A DNA stretch of 64,000 nucleotides from Haloarcula salinisoli (GTDB lineage: Archaea > Halobacteriota > Halobacteria > Halobacteriales > Haloarculaceae), in contig NZ_RKLQ01000002.1 of NCBI RefSeq assembly GCF_019599405.1, forward strand, positions 1,121,677 to 1,185,676. The letters are read 5' to 3'. How positions within the stretch are numbered: the first letter of the stretch is position 1; every line of letters begins with the position of its first letter. Below the pieces are notes generated by a model, which was given only the letters and a program-made list of their open reading frames with translations, did not search any database and was not told the origin of the DNA. Shown one piece after another: positions 34,601-42,829 of this stretch. Both the position numbers and the translations under genes were made by a program.

Positions 34601-36826
34601 TCACGGACTAAGCACAAACTGCGCTGTACTTCCATCACCGAATGTCAGTGTGATAGTCACCTGATCACCGCTCATTGAGACTGTCTGGCTATTCACGCCA
34701 GCGTCACGTCTGAACTGTCCCAGGCTGAACTGTTCGGTGCTGGTTCCGCTGATTGTCGCATCAGTGTCAAGGGGTTCCGTCGCTCCGCCGATATTGAGAC
34801 GAGTATCAAGTGAACCGCCAGCACCCTCGAATTCGGTTCCATCGTCGCGGTCCTCGACGTAATCTGCGTTGGCGGTGGTACTGTCTACCGAAATGTTAGT
34901 AATACTCACACTGCTGCTTCCGGAGTTGGTCAGACTGAACTGGATTTTTGCCCCATCGGGTCCGGCCGTTCCGTTCGAGTTCGGCGCGACGGACACCTGA
35001 CTTGCCTGTGATCCCACCGTCACCGTCTGCGTCGTCGTGTCTGATGCTCCGTTCCCGTCACTGACAGTCAGTGAGACGGTGTAGCTCCCGCTGGCTGAGT
35101 AGGTGTGACTGATAGTCTCGGATGTCGTGGTGTCGGTGCTCCCATCGTCCCAGTCCCAGCTATAGGTGAGCGAATCACCGTCGGGGTCGCTGGAGCCGCT
35201 CGCGTCGAACGTCGCCGATTCGCCCGGGTTCGGACTCGACGGCGAGTAGGTGAAGCTGGCAGTCGGAGCGCCGTTGCCACCACCAGAACTCACGTTCTGG
35301 ACAGTCAGATTGAACACGTCGCTCGCGCCACCGCTGGCCGTGTAGACGCCGACGGTACCGTTCTCGCTGGCAGTGATGTCGGTCGTCGCCTGCCCGTTCG
35401 AGTCAGTCGACGTGTCGGTCGGCAAGAGGCTCCCGATAGCTGTGTCGTTCACAGCGAACTCCACGTCGAAGCCGCTGAGAGCCGGCGTCGTTCCAGCCCG
35501 GAGCGTCAGCGTCGAGTCGCTACTTCCCCCGACATCCCAGGTACACCCGGCCGCCGAGCAGTCCGCGAGGGCCTCGCTGGTGGTGTAGTCGCTCGGGTCA
35601 GCCCACGACAGAGTGTACGCGCCGCCGCCCCCACCGCCACCGCCGCCCCTTGCCGGCGCCTCGACGGTCACGTTCATCGAGACGTTCTGGGGCGTCGAGC
35701 CGTTCAGGCCGGTCCCGCTGTCGGTGTAGCTGAACTCGATTTCCTGGGCGCCGGTCGCACTCGTGGGCGCCTCGTAGACGAACGTCACCTGTCCGTCCTG
35801 ATCCGGCGTCTTCGCGTTCGACCGGAGCGACCCGCTCCCGGCGACCGACCCGTTGACGGTCAACTCGGCGGCGTCGGCCGGCGGGTTGTTGAACCGGTCG
35901 CGCACTTCGAGCGTCAGTTCGGTGGTCTCGCCCTGGGTGACGGTTGTCCCGTCGCCGTCGACGTCGGTCAGGTAGGCGGCGTTTTCGCCGGTGACGCCCG
36001 CCCCGACGCCGACTTTCGTCAGCTTGAGGCTGTAGGTCCGCTTTGGCTCGAGTTCGACGTTGACGTTATAGAACCCGTTCCCACCGGGGGTGCTCGTCAC
36101 GCTCCTGACGGTCGACTGGGAGGTCTCCAGGACGTCCCAGTACGCCGCCGACCGCTGGGAACTGAAGGTTATGTTGACTGGCCCGGTGCTATCGTTGGTC
36201 AGCCTGACCCGCTCGGTCGAGCTACTCACCGACCGAACATCGACGGACGTGGACTGCGTCGAGGATGCCGAGACACTGCCGTTGATGACCACGAGCGAGA
36301 TGTCGGTCCCGTCGATGAAGGACTGGTCCGCGAGCGTGATGTTGCCTGTCGGGAACTGGTTGTAGAGAACGGTCTGTTCGTACGTTGTGGTCGGCGAGTT
36401 GGCGTAGACGTTGTAGTTGGGTCGGTACCTGATAGCGCCGGTGTTGTAGCGCTGGCTCTCGTTCCAGAAGTCGCCCGTCTCGCCTGCCGCCTGGGCGTTC
36501 GTTATCCGCAGCGCCACACTCTCATCCGTCGTCCCGACGGTGTTCAGCGACCCCGACGGCGGGCTGGGATTGCGGGCCACCAGCCGACTGGGATAGCGAG
36601 TGCCCAGTTGGACGGAGACGCTCCGGTCCTCGCCGGCCGAGACGATGGCGTTACGGAGGTCCTGCATATCCGATTGGACCTGCTGGTTGTGGTTGAACTC
36701 CACCCCGCGGTTCTGGTTGGGGACGACGAAGGCCTGATAGCTCGCGAAGGCGATGATGAGGACGGCAAACAGCAACACGGCACCGATCTGGATAGACTGC
36801 CCTCGCCGGTCCCCGACCAAATCCAT
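34601..36826 (-). CDS. Surface protein with pilin-like N terminus and PKD domain
   Basis: The 741-residue protein starts with a pilin/type II secretion-like segment (RRGQSIQIGAVLLFAVLIIAFASYQAFVVP), which would anchor it in the membrane. Then follow beta-rich regions, an Ig-like segment (about 290-395), a linker of nine consecutive glycines, another Ig-like domain, a PKD domain (APTASFTYSPSSPNPGESATFDAS to SGSYTVSLTVSD, about 525-610), and a C-terminal beta domain. PKD domains mediate cell-surface adhesion. Many Ser/Thr/Asn sites suggest glycosylation. A TTTTTAC box about 27 nt upstream supports the ATG at 36826. Partners unknown. Confidence 0.85.
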   Translation of the reverse strand: MDLVGDRRGQSIQIGAVLLFAVLIIAFASYQAFVVPNQNRGVEFNHNQQVQSDMQDLRNAIVSAGEDRSVSVQLGTRYPSRLVARNPSPPSGSLNTVGTTDESVALRITNAQAAGETGDFWNESQRYNTGAIRYRPNYNVYANSPTTTYEQTVLYNQFPTGNITLADQSFIDGTDISLVVINGSVSASSTQSTSVDVRSVSSSTERVRLTNDSTGPVNITFSSQRSAAYWDVLETSQSTVRSVTSTPGGNGFYNVNVELEPKRTYSLKLTKVGVGAGVTGENAAYLTDVDGDGTTVTQGETTELTLEVRDRFNNPPADAAELTVNGSVAGSGSLRSNAKTPDQDGQVTFVYEAPTSATGAQEIEFSYTDSGTGLNGSTPQNVSMNVTVEAPARGGGGGGGGGAYTLSWADPSDYTTSEALADCSAAGCTWDVGGSSDSTLTLRAGTTPALSGFDVEFAVNDTAIGSLLPTDTSTDSNGQATTDITASENGTVGVYTASGGASDVFNLTVQNVSSGGGNGAPTASFTYSPSSPNPGESATFDASGSSDPDGDSLTYSWDWDDGSTDTTTSETISHTYSASGSYTVSLTVSDGNGASDTTTQTVTVGSQASQVSVAPNSNGTAGPDGAKIQFSLTNSGSSSVSITNISVDSTTANADYVEDRDDGTEFEGAGGSLDTRLNIGGATEPLDTDATISGTSTEQFSLGQFRRDAGVNSQTVSMSGDQVTITLTFGDGSTAQFVLSP

Positions 36827-36926
36827 GCCGACTACTTACGTGGTGGTACGTAAAAACCTACCCGCCAGCTAGTGGACGCGAAAACGACCGGTGCCAGTCC
36901 GACCAGCGCTGGCAGCGACAACGCGG

Positions 36927-37508
36927 TCAGTCTTCGTCTTCTTCGACGACTTCCGGGTCCGAAAGCGCCGTCTGGAGGCTGTCCAGTCCGTTGACCCACT
37001 CCGAGACGAGGCCGTATTCGAGGTCCTCGACGACCTCCATCGGCAGTTCGTCGCCGTCGATGATTCGCGTGCCCGCCTGGACACAGTAGCCCAGGGCGGC
37101 ATCGAGGTCTTCCTCGGCCTCGGCGTCGGCGGCCGCACCGACGTAGTCGGTGACCGTCGCGTCGCTCGCGACGCCCTCGGCGGTGTACTCCTCGGCGGCG
37201 TAGAAGACACAGACCAGCGAGGTCTGGACGCCGTCGATGAGCATCAGCGTCTCCTCGTCGTCTATCTCTATCTCGTCGAGGACAATCTCCCGAACCCCCG
37301 CTAGCTCCGACAGCGCGGTCTCCTCGTCGAGCTCACCGTCGTCGTAGTCGGTGAGTATCTTCGCGACCGCGATGGCGGCGTCGTCCTGCAGGTTCAACAG
37401 GAGTCGAGCCGAGTCCTCGTCTTCGGGGTCGATCCCCTCGTTTTCGATGCGGTCGAGCCAGTTCTGCCAGCGTTCGTCTGTGTAGTACTCCCCCGGCGGC
37501 GTGCTCAT
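36927..37508 (-). CDS. DUF2150 family protein
   Basis: A 193-residue, very acidic, largely helical soluble protein (YYTDERWQNWLDRIENEGIDPEDEDSARLLLNLQDDAAIAVAKIL). The pattern fits the archaeal DUF2150 family, present in haloarchaea and methanogens and of unknown function. No metal or nucleotide-binding motif is seen. Transcribed away from the 37662 membrane gene; 100 bp upstream of the PKD protein gene start, on the same strand. Confidence 0.78.
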   Translation of the reverse strand: MSTPPGEYYTDERWQNWLDRIENEGIDPEDEDSARLLLNLQDDAAIAVAKILTDYDDGELDEETALSELAGVREIVLDEIEIDDEETLMLIDGVQTSLVCVFYAAEEYTAEGVASDATVTDYVGAAADAEAEEDLDAALGYCVQAGTRIIDGDELPMEVVEDLEYGLVSEWVNGLDSLQTALSDPEVVEEDED

Positions 37509-37661
37509 ATCACCCCGTACGTGCGCCTGGGGATAATAGCTTCGACAGCCAATTGCGCCCGCAATCAGGGTCGTAACCGCACGACGGGACTGGGGCTTTC
37601 CCGTTCAGGCTCCCCGGGGTCGATGCGGATATTTATCAGCCCACAAACAGTATGGTGGTGT

Positions 37662-37970
37662 ATGGCACACAGCGGTTCCACCACCCGCCAGGCCGGCCGG
37701 CTCGACCCCGCGTTCGTCGGTCTCGTCCTGACGCGGCTGGGCGCTGGCATCATCGCGCTCACTCTGCCAGTGGCTACGGGAGCATTCGCCGGAGTGCTCC
37801 TGACCGCCGGTTCGCCCGCGGTCGGGGTCGCGCTCGCGCTGCAAGCGATGGACGGCTCGCTGCTCGGTGGCTTCGGGCTGGCCTGGCTGTTTCACGTCGC
37901 GACCCTCGCGGGGCTCTGTGGTTGCTGGGTGCTCGGTGCCGGACTCCTGCTTTCGGGACTGTACGACTAG
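37662..37970 (+). CDS. Small three-helix membrane protein
   Basis: A 102-residue protein with three hydrophobic segments (about 22-47, 50-68, 75-99). It has the start context TATTTATC about 28 nt before the ATG at 37662, consistent with a leaderless mRNA. Two cysteines lie in LCGCWVLGAG in the last helix. No family recognised. Its stop overlaps that of the MscS gene by 4 bp (CTAG), as seen for trpG and its neighbour. Confidence 0.65.
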   Translation: MAHSGSTTRQAGRLDPAFVGLVLTRLGAGIIALTLPVATGAFAGVLLTAGSPAVGVALALQAMDGSLLGGFGLAWLFHVATLAGLCGCWVLGAGLLLSGLYD

Positions 37971-39184
37971 TCCTCCGAATGCACGCCGCGAGGTCGCTCG
38001 GTCGCCGACGACTCGTCGCGCACGGTGAGCGTGCGCTGTGGGAATGGGATATCGATGTCCTCCTCGTCGAACGACGACTTCACCGCTCGCACCACGGCGG
38101 AGACGGCCCGCCACTTCCTGGGCGGCGTCGGGTGGTCGATCCAGAACCGCAGCTCCAGCACCACTGCGGAGTCGCCGAAGGATTTGGGGACGACCTGTGG
38201 CGGCGGTGAGTCGACGACGTCGCTGACGCCGACCATCGTCTCGCGGGCCAGCTCCCTGGCCGCGTCGACGTCGGTGTCGTAGTCGACGCCGATATCCAGC
38301 GTCAGGCGAAGCAGCCCCTTCCGGCTCCGGTTGGTGATGGCGCTGTCGCTCACCCGGTCGTTGGGGAGGACGACGAACTCACCGTCGAAGTTCTCCAGGC
38401 GCGTGTTGAAGATGGTGATGTCGGTGACGATACCCTCCTCGTCGCCGATGGCGACCCAGTCACCGATGGTGAAGGGTCGCGAGAACATCAGGACGAAGCC
38501 GGCGATGAGCGACCCCAACGTCTGGCGGGCGGCAAAGCCGACGACGATACCGAGGAAGCCGGCCCCGACCAGCAGGCCCCCGATATTGATGCTCCAGACC
38601 GCGAAGATGGTCGCGCCGACGACGACGAAGATAGTGACCTGCCCGACCCGCAGGAGAATTTCCTCCTGGTGCTCGGTGAAATCCGAGAGCGCGGTGCTAA
38701 AGCGGTCTATCCACCGCTGGAGCTGGTCCGACGCGACGAAGGCCAGCATGATGAGTACGATCGTCTGTATCGTCGGGACGAGCGTCGGGTCCCGATCGGC
38801 CAGAAACGGCCGGAGCGCCGCTGCCACGTCCGTGATTCCCCAGACGACCAGAAACGAGACGACGACGACCGACACCACCGTGAACTGCGCCATCCGGAGC
38901 AGGAGTCCGCGGAACGTCGTCGGCGTGTACGCCGCCATCGTCTGGAGCCAGCTGCCCGACCCCGCTCCCATCCGCTCGATTGCAACCGTTCGAAGCCGCG
39001 AGAGCACCGCCGGAATCACGACGACGGTGACGAGCAGGACGGCAAGAAGCAGCGCCGTCGCGACGACCCGGCCCTGGCTTGTGGCCAGCCCTTCGAGTGT
39101 CTCCTGAAACGCTCTGATGAGGTCCAGCAGCCCCTCGTTCGCGTCGGTCGCCGCGGTCTCCGTCTGCTGCACACTCTCAGTCAC
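37967..39184 (-). CDS. Mechanosensitive ion channel of the MscS family
   Basis: Pressure-relief channel that opens on hypo-osmotic shock, important for a salt-adapted cell. The 405-residue protein has about five transmembrane helices; the pore helix is glycine/alanine-rich (NIGGLLVGAGFLGIVVGFAARQTLGSLIAGFVLMFSRPF split over TM3), followed by the beta domain (IGDWVAIGDEEGIVTDITIFNTRLENFDGEFVVLPND) and the C-terminal alpha/beta cage. N-terminal extra helices make it longer than E. coli MscS. The start at 39184 precedes a polar 40-residue N terminus. Confidence 0.92.
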   Translation of the reverse strand: MTESVQQTETAATDANEGLLDLIRAFQETLEGLATSQGRVVATALLLAVLLVTVVVIPAVLSRLRTVAIERMGAGSGSWLQTMAAYTPTTFRGLLLRMAQFTVVSVVVVSFLVVWGITDVAAALRPFLADRDPTLVPTIQTIVLIMLAFVASDQLQRWIDRFSTALSDFTEHQEEILLRVGQVTIFVVVGATIFAVWSINIGGLLVGAGFLGIVVGFAARQTLGSLIAGFVLMFSRPFTIGDWVAIGDEEGIVTDITIFNTRLENFDGEFVVLPNDRVSDSAITNRSRKGLLRLTLDIGVDYDTDVDAARELARETMVGVSDVVDSPPPQVVPKSFGDSAVVLELRFWIDHPTPPRKWRAVSAVVRAVKSSFDEEDIDIPFPQRTLTVRDESSATERPRGVHSED

Positions 39185-39236
39185 TCACCGACGGACTTGG
39201 TTCTTCGTCTTTCGAGAGGGCGGTCGAAAACCCGGC

Positions 39237-40145
39237 TCAGACGCCGCGGCCCTGCAGCTTCTCTTCTTCGGGGAGGTCGGCGTTCGCGTCGCCTTTCATC
39301 CCCTTGCCGACGTTCTTGCTGATTTCGGTCAGTTTCTCGGGGTCGTCCCAGTTGTTCACCGCTTCGACGATTGCCGTGCCCATCGCCTCGGGGTCCTCGG
39401 CACCGAAGATACCCGAGCCGACGAAGATGCCGTCACAGCCGTGGTGCATCATCAGCGCCGCGTCGGCCGGCGTCGCGATGCCGCCGGCGGCGAAGTTCAC
39501 GACCGGCAGCCGGCCCATCTCGGCGGTCTCGTGGACGAGGTCAGCGGGCGCCTCGTGCTCGCGGGCCCACTTCTCTCGCTCCTCGTGGCTCATCCCTTCG
39601 AGCTTGCGAATCGACCCCTTGATGTTGCGCTGGTGGTGGACGGCCTGGTTCACGTCGCCGGTGCCGGCCTCGCCCTTGGTTCGAATCATCGCCGCACCCT
39701 CGTCGATGCGACGCAGGGCTTCCTGGAGGTTGCGCGCGCCACAGACGAACGGGGCAGTGAAGTCCCGCTTGTCGATGTGGTAGCGGTCGTCCGCCGGCGT
39801 CAGGACCTCGCTCTCGTCGAGCATGTCCGCGCCCGCGGCCTCCAGAATCTCGGCCTCCTTCGTGTGGCCGATACGGGCCTTGCCCATCACCGGGATAGAG
39901 ACCTCGTCGATGACCGACTGCAGCGAGGCGGGGTCGGCCATCCGCGCGACGCCACCGCGCTTGCGGATGTCCGCCGGGACGGCTTCGAGGTTCATCACGG
40001 CCACCGCGCCGACGTCCTCGGCGATACGGGCCTGTTCGGCCGTGACGACGTCCATGATGACGCCGCCCTTCTGCATCTTCGCGAAGCCGCGCTTGACCAG
40101 GTCAGTACCGCGGCGGAGTTCCTCCAAATCGGTAGCTTCAGGCAT
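39237..40145 (-). CDS. pdxS: Pyridoxal 5'-phosphate synthase subunit PdxS
   Basis: Makes PLP from ribose 5-phosphate, glyceraldehyde 3-phosphate and ammonia. The 302-residue TIM barrel has Asp32 (MDVVTAEQA), the catalytic Lys89 ([10 protein letters not shown]), the second-site lysine ([13 protein letters not shown]) and the phosphate loops ([23 protein letters not shown]). The glutaminase partner PdxT is not in the window. ATG at 40145 is backed by a TTAAGTAAA-type box about 27 nt upstream. A longer in-frame reading would begin in the solo repeat terminus at 40.2 kb and was rejected. Confidence 0.96.
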   Translation of the reverse strand: MPEATDLEELRRGTDLVKRGFAKMQKGGVIMDVVTAEQARIAEDVGAVAVMNLEAVPADIRKRGGVARMADPASLQSVIDEVSIPVMGKARIGHTKEAEILEAAGADMLDESEVLTPADDRYHIDKRDFTAPFVCGARNLQEALRRIDEGAAMIRTKGEAGTGDVNQAVHHQRNIKGSIRKLEGMSHEEREKWAREHEAPADLVHETAEMGRLPVVNFAAGGIATPADAALMMHHGCDGIFVGSGIFGAEDPEAMGTAIVEAVNNWDDPEKLTEISKNVGKGMKGDANADLPEEEKLQGRGV

Positions 40146-40201
40146 TACGCCGGGCTTAGGACTGGATTTACTTAACGCGTGTCCTTCCACCGCTTGCGGT
40201 C

Positions 40202-40241
40202 GGTTCTGGCTGTAATTTCGAGCCGGGGCTTTCTGGCTCTC
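40202..40241 (+). repeat. Solo terminus of the hairpin-cassette family
   Basis: GGGGCTTTCTGGCTCTC at 40225-40241 matches the right terminus of the repeat family, preceded by a degenerate TTCTGGCTGT at 40204-40213. No hairpin cassettes or opposite terminus accompany it, so it looks like a decayed or minimal copy, between pdxS and the DUF1405 gene. Confidence 0.55.
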
Positions 40242-40323
40242 GGAAGCAATTGCTGTTGCGGTACACACTACTGCAACCACCACAACCGCTAGGCGTTTAT
40301 CATCGGAACCCACACGGGGAGGT

Positions 40324-41097
40324 ATGTCGGTCGTACGCCGGACTGGCGAGCGAATCGAGTCGGTCGTCGCCCGGTACTTCGACGCGCCGCTCCCCGAGCC
40401 TGAGGGGCTGCCCCGCTACGTCGCGCCGCTGCCCGAGTGGCTCGAGAACGTCGGCCTGCGACTCGCCTGGCCCATCGCCATCGTCAACCTCGTCGGGACG
40501 CTGTTTGGCTTCTGGTACTACGCCGGCCAGCCGCTGAATCTCTCGCCGCCGCTGCTGGGCGGGCAACTGGGTGCGGCCACGCCACTGGCCTATCCGCTCA
40601 TCCCGGACTCGCCGGTCGCGACGCTATTCATCGGCCTTTCGTTCGCGGCGTGGAAGCTCGACTGGGACCTCCAGTGGCTCCACGCGCTGGCTTTCTTCGG
40701 CTGTATCAAGCTCGGACTCTGGACCCCCTACGTCCAGCTGGTCATCAACGGCAGCGAGGGCATCGCGCCGTGGCTCTACTGGTTCCTGATTCTCTCGCAC
40801 CTGGCGATGGCCGTCGAGGCCTTCCTCATCCACCGCTACGCACGGTTTTCCGTCCCGGCGGTCGCCGTCGCCGCCTTCTGGTACGGCTTCAACGACGTGG
40901 TTGACTACTTCGTGCCGGTGCTGGGCGGCCCACACCACACGTGGCTCCGAGGTGAGCCGTTGCTACCGGGGCCAGGTATCCAGTTCGACCACACCGTCCT
41001 GGCTCACGACCTCGCGGCGGGGTGGGCCGTGTCGCTGACGATTCTGGCGACGTTTCTGGCGCTCGCGACGCGGGTCGAGAAGGCAAAGCGGGCCTGA
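40324..41097 (+). CDS. DUF1405 family integral membrane protein
   Basis: A 257-residue protein with about six to seven transmembrane helices ([96 protein letters not shown] and a last one near 232-250). The conserved aromatic WYYAGQPL and the polar [13 protein letters not shown] loop fit DUF1405, found in Bacillus and haloarchaea; function unknown. Conserved His and Asp inside membrane helices suggest a metal or proton role (inference). Confidence 0.83.
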   Translation: MSVVRRTGERIESVVARYFDAPLPEPEGLPRYVAPLPEWLENVGLRLAWPIAIVNLVGTLFGFWYYAGQPLNLSPPLLGGQLGAATPLAYPLIPDSPVATLFIGLSFAAWKLDWDLQWLHALAFFGCIKLGLWTPYVQLVINGSEGIAPWLYWFLILSHLAMAVEAFLIHRYARFSVPAVAVAAFWYGFNDVVDYFVPVLGGPHHTWLRGEPLLPGPGIQFDHTVLAHDLAAGWAVSLTILATFLALATRVEKAKRA

Positions 41098-41100
41098 CTG

Positions 41101-41892
41101 TCAGAGCCGCGGGACGTGGTCGTCGAGCACCCCGACGACGCGGTCACGGTCGTCGATTCGGCCCCCGTCGTAGACGAGGTCGCGGCCGAACTCCGTCGCG
41201 ATTCTGAGCCGCTCGTCGGTCGCCTCGTAGCCGTATATCTCCACCCAGGGCGTCCGGGAGCGGTCGAACGGGACCACCCAGCAGACGTACCGTGTGGTAG
41301 CCAGCCCGTCTGCTGTCAGTCGGACCACTGACCGGGTCCCGGGGAGGAACACGGCCAGAAAGAGGCCGCCGAAGAGCCAGCTGGAGGGGTCAGACTGGAC
41401 GGCGCCGCGGTAAAACGCGTAGCCGGTGACCGCGAGTACGCCCACGTCGGCGAGCAGCTTGAGCCACCGCCAGCGGCCGTCGGCGACGCGCCCGCTGTCT
41501 GTCGTCCGAGGAAGCACCGCCAGCGTCTCATCGCTGTCGGTGGGTTCGCCTGGCTGGTCGCCCCGGATCAGCACGGCCCAGCCGACGATAGCGAGAAACG
41601 CACTGCCGATGGCGAACTGGTAGCGCCCGCCGGCCCCGCTCTGTATCCCGGTCCAGGTCACCCAGGCCACGAGCAGCCCCACTGGGAACCCCAGGACCCC
41701 TGCCGTCCCCTCGCGGCCCAGTAGCCGGGTGCGTGTCACCAACAGCCCACCCGCGACGATACCAAGACAAAACCCACCGACTGCGGCGGCAGCGGCCGCG
41801 TCCAGTGGGACCGCGGCCAGCAACGTAACGGCCGCGGCGGCTCCGGCGACGTATGCGCCACCCCCGAGCGCGGCCGGTGGTCGACCCTGCAT
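41101..41892 (-). CDS. Membrane protein with C-terminal PH-like domain (paralogue 1)
   Basis: A 263-residue protein with about four helices in the first 120 residues, two more (about 165-205), then a soluble beta-rich tail (TRSVVRLTADGLATTRYVCWVVPFDRSRTPWVEIYGYEATDERLRIATEF) ending in a helix. The tail has a bacterial-PH-like pattern. It shares layout and the cytosolic ETLAVLPRT...W.WLKLL.DVGVLAV segment with the next gene (ETLAVLPET... RPLKLFGAVSTLAAV), so the two are tandem paralogues, 57 bp apart and co-directional. Function unknown. Confidence 0.72.
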   Translation of the reverse strand: MQGRPPAALGGGAYVAGAAAAVTLLAAVPLDAAAAAAVGGFCLGIVAGGLLVTRTRLLGREGTAGVLGFPVGLLVAWVTWTGIQSGAGGRYQFAIGSAFLAIVGWAVLIRGDQPGEPTDSDETLAVLPRTTDSGRVADGRWRWLKLLADVGVLAVTGYAFYRGAVQSDPSSWLFGGLFLAVFLPGTRSVVRLTADGLATTRYVCWVVPFDRSRTPWVEIYGYEATDERLRIATEFGRDLVYDGGRIDDRDRVVGVLDDHVPRL

Positions 41893-41949
41893 GGCTGGTG
41901 GCTCACTGGGGCGGAAAATAAAGGTGCGCGGTCGGCGGTCGTCGGCGTC

Positions 41950-42762
41950 TCATCGTTGCTCGGGAACGTACTCTTCCAGCGCGCTGCGGACGCGTGGCAG
42001 GTCGTCGATGTCGCCGGTGTCGTAGCTGAAGTTGATGCCCTTGTCGATGGCGATAGTGAGGGTTCCGTCACGCACGCTGTAGCCAGAAACCTCCTCCCAG
42101 GCGGTAAACTTGGTGCCGACCTGGCGCGAACTGATGTAGTTCTCGGAGAGCAGTCCCGATTCGGTGATGCGGACTCTGTAGGTCGTGTCGGTAACCGTCA
42201 GGAGCAAGACCGGGAGGGCGTAGACGACGAGGAACGGGTTCGAACCGGTGTAGGCCAGCCAGCCGAACAGGCCCACCGCAGCCAGTGTGCTGACAGCGCC
42301 GAACAGTTTCAGCGGCCGCCGATACCGCTCAAGGCCGAAGATACTGATGCTGTCTGTCTCTGGAAGCACCGCTAGTGTCTCCCCTCGGCTGTCGGCCGCG
42401 GCGCTCTGTGCGTTCTGGCCGACCTGCACGACGCTAACCCAGCCGAGGAGTGCGAGGAATATCCCGGCCATAGCCGGCCAGAAGCGCCCTCCTGAACTGC
42501 CTTCGACAAACGTCCACGCCGCCCAGGCGATGAGGACGAACATCGGCAGGATGGTCCCGACAGTCCGGAGACGGTGTTCGAGGTGGCCGGCGACTTGCTC
42601 GACGGGCAGGAGCCTGTATCCGACTGCAGCGCCAGCCGCCAGGCCCACGACCGCCGTCCCAGCCACCGGCGCCGCGGCAGCACCCGCGAGCACGGCGACG
42701 ACGGCCGCTGTCGATCCGACGAAGACGGCACTCCCCAGGACAACGATCCGTCTATCGGTCAT
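41950..42762 (-). CDS. Membrane protein with C-terminal PH-like domain (paralogue 2)
   Basis: A 270-residue paralogue of the 41101 protein: four N-terminal helices, a cytosolic GETLAVLPETDS linker, two more helices (LKLFGAVSTLAAVGLFGWLAY, LVVYALPVLLLTVTDTTY) and a C-terminal beta domain (YRVRITESGLLSENYISSRQVGTKFTAWEEVSGYSVRDGTLTIAI) with a final helix. It is encoded first in the probable two-gene operon, 67 bp downstream of valS on the same strand. Function unknown. Confidence 0.72.
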   Translation of the reverse strand: MTDRRIVVLGSAVFVGSTAAVVAVLAGAAAAPVAGTAVVGLAAGAAVGYRLLPVEQVAGHLEHRLRTVGTILPMFVLIAWAAWTFVEGSSGGRFWPAMAGIFLALLGWVSVVQVGQNAQSAAADSRGETLAVLPETDSISIFGLERYRRPLKLFGAVSTLAAVGLFGWLAYTGSNPFLVVYALPVLLLTVTDTTYRVRITESGLLSENYISSRQVGTKFTAWEEVSGYSVRDGTLTIAIDKGINFSYDTGDIDDLPRVRSALEEYVPEQR

Positions 42763-42829
42763 GTTCGGCTGCTGTTGCCACGTGATAAAAAAACGTCAGG
42801 TTCGGCGCCAGCCCCGAATTCGGCTCTCT

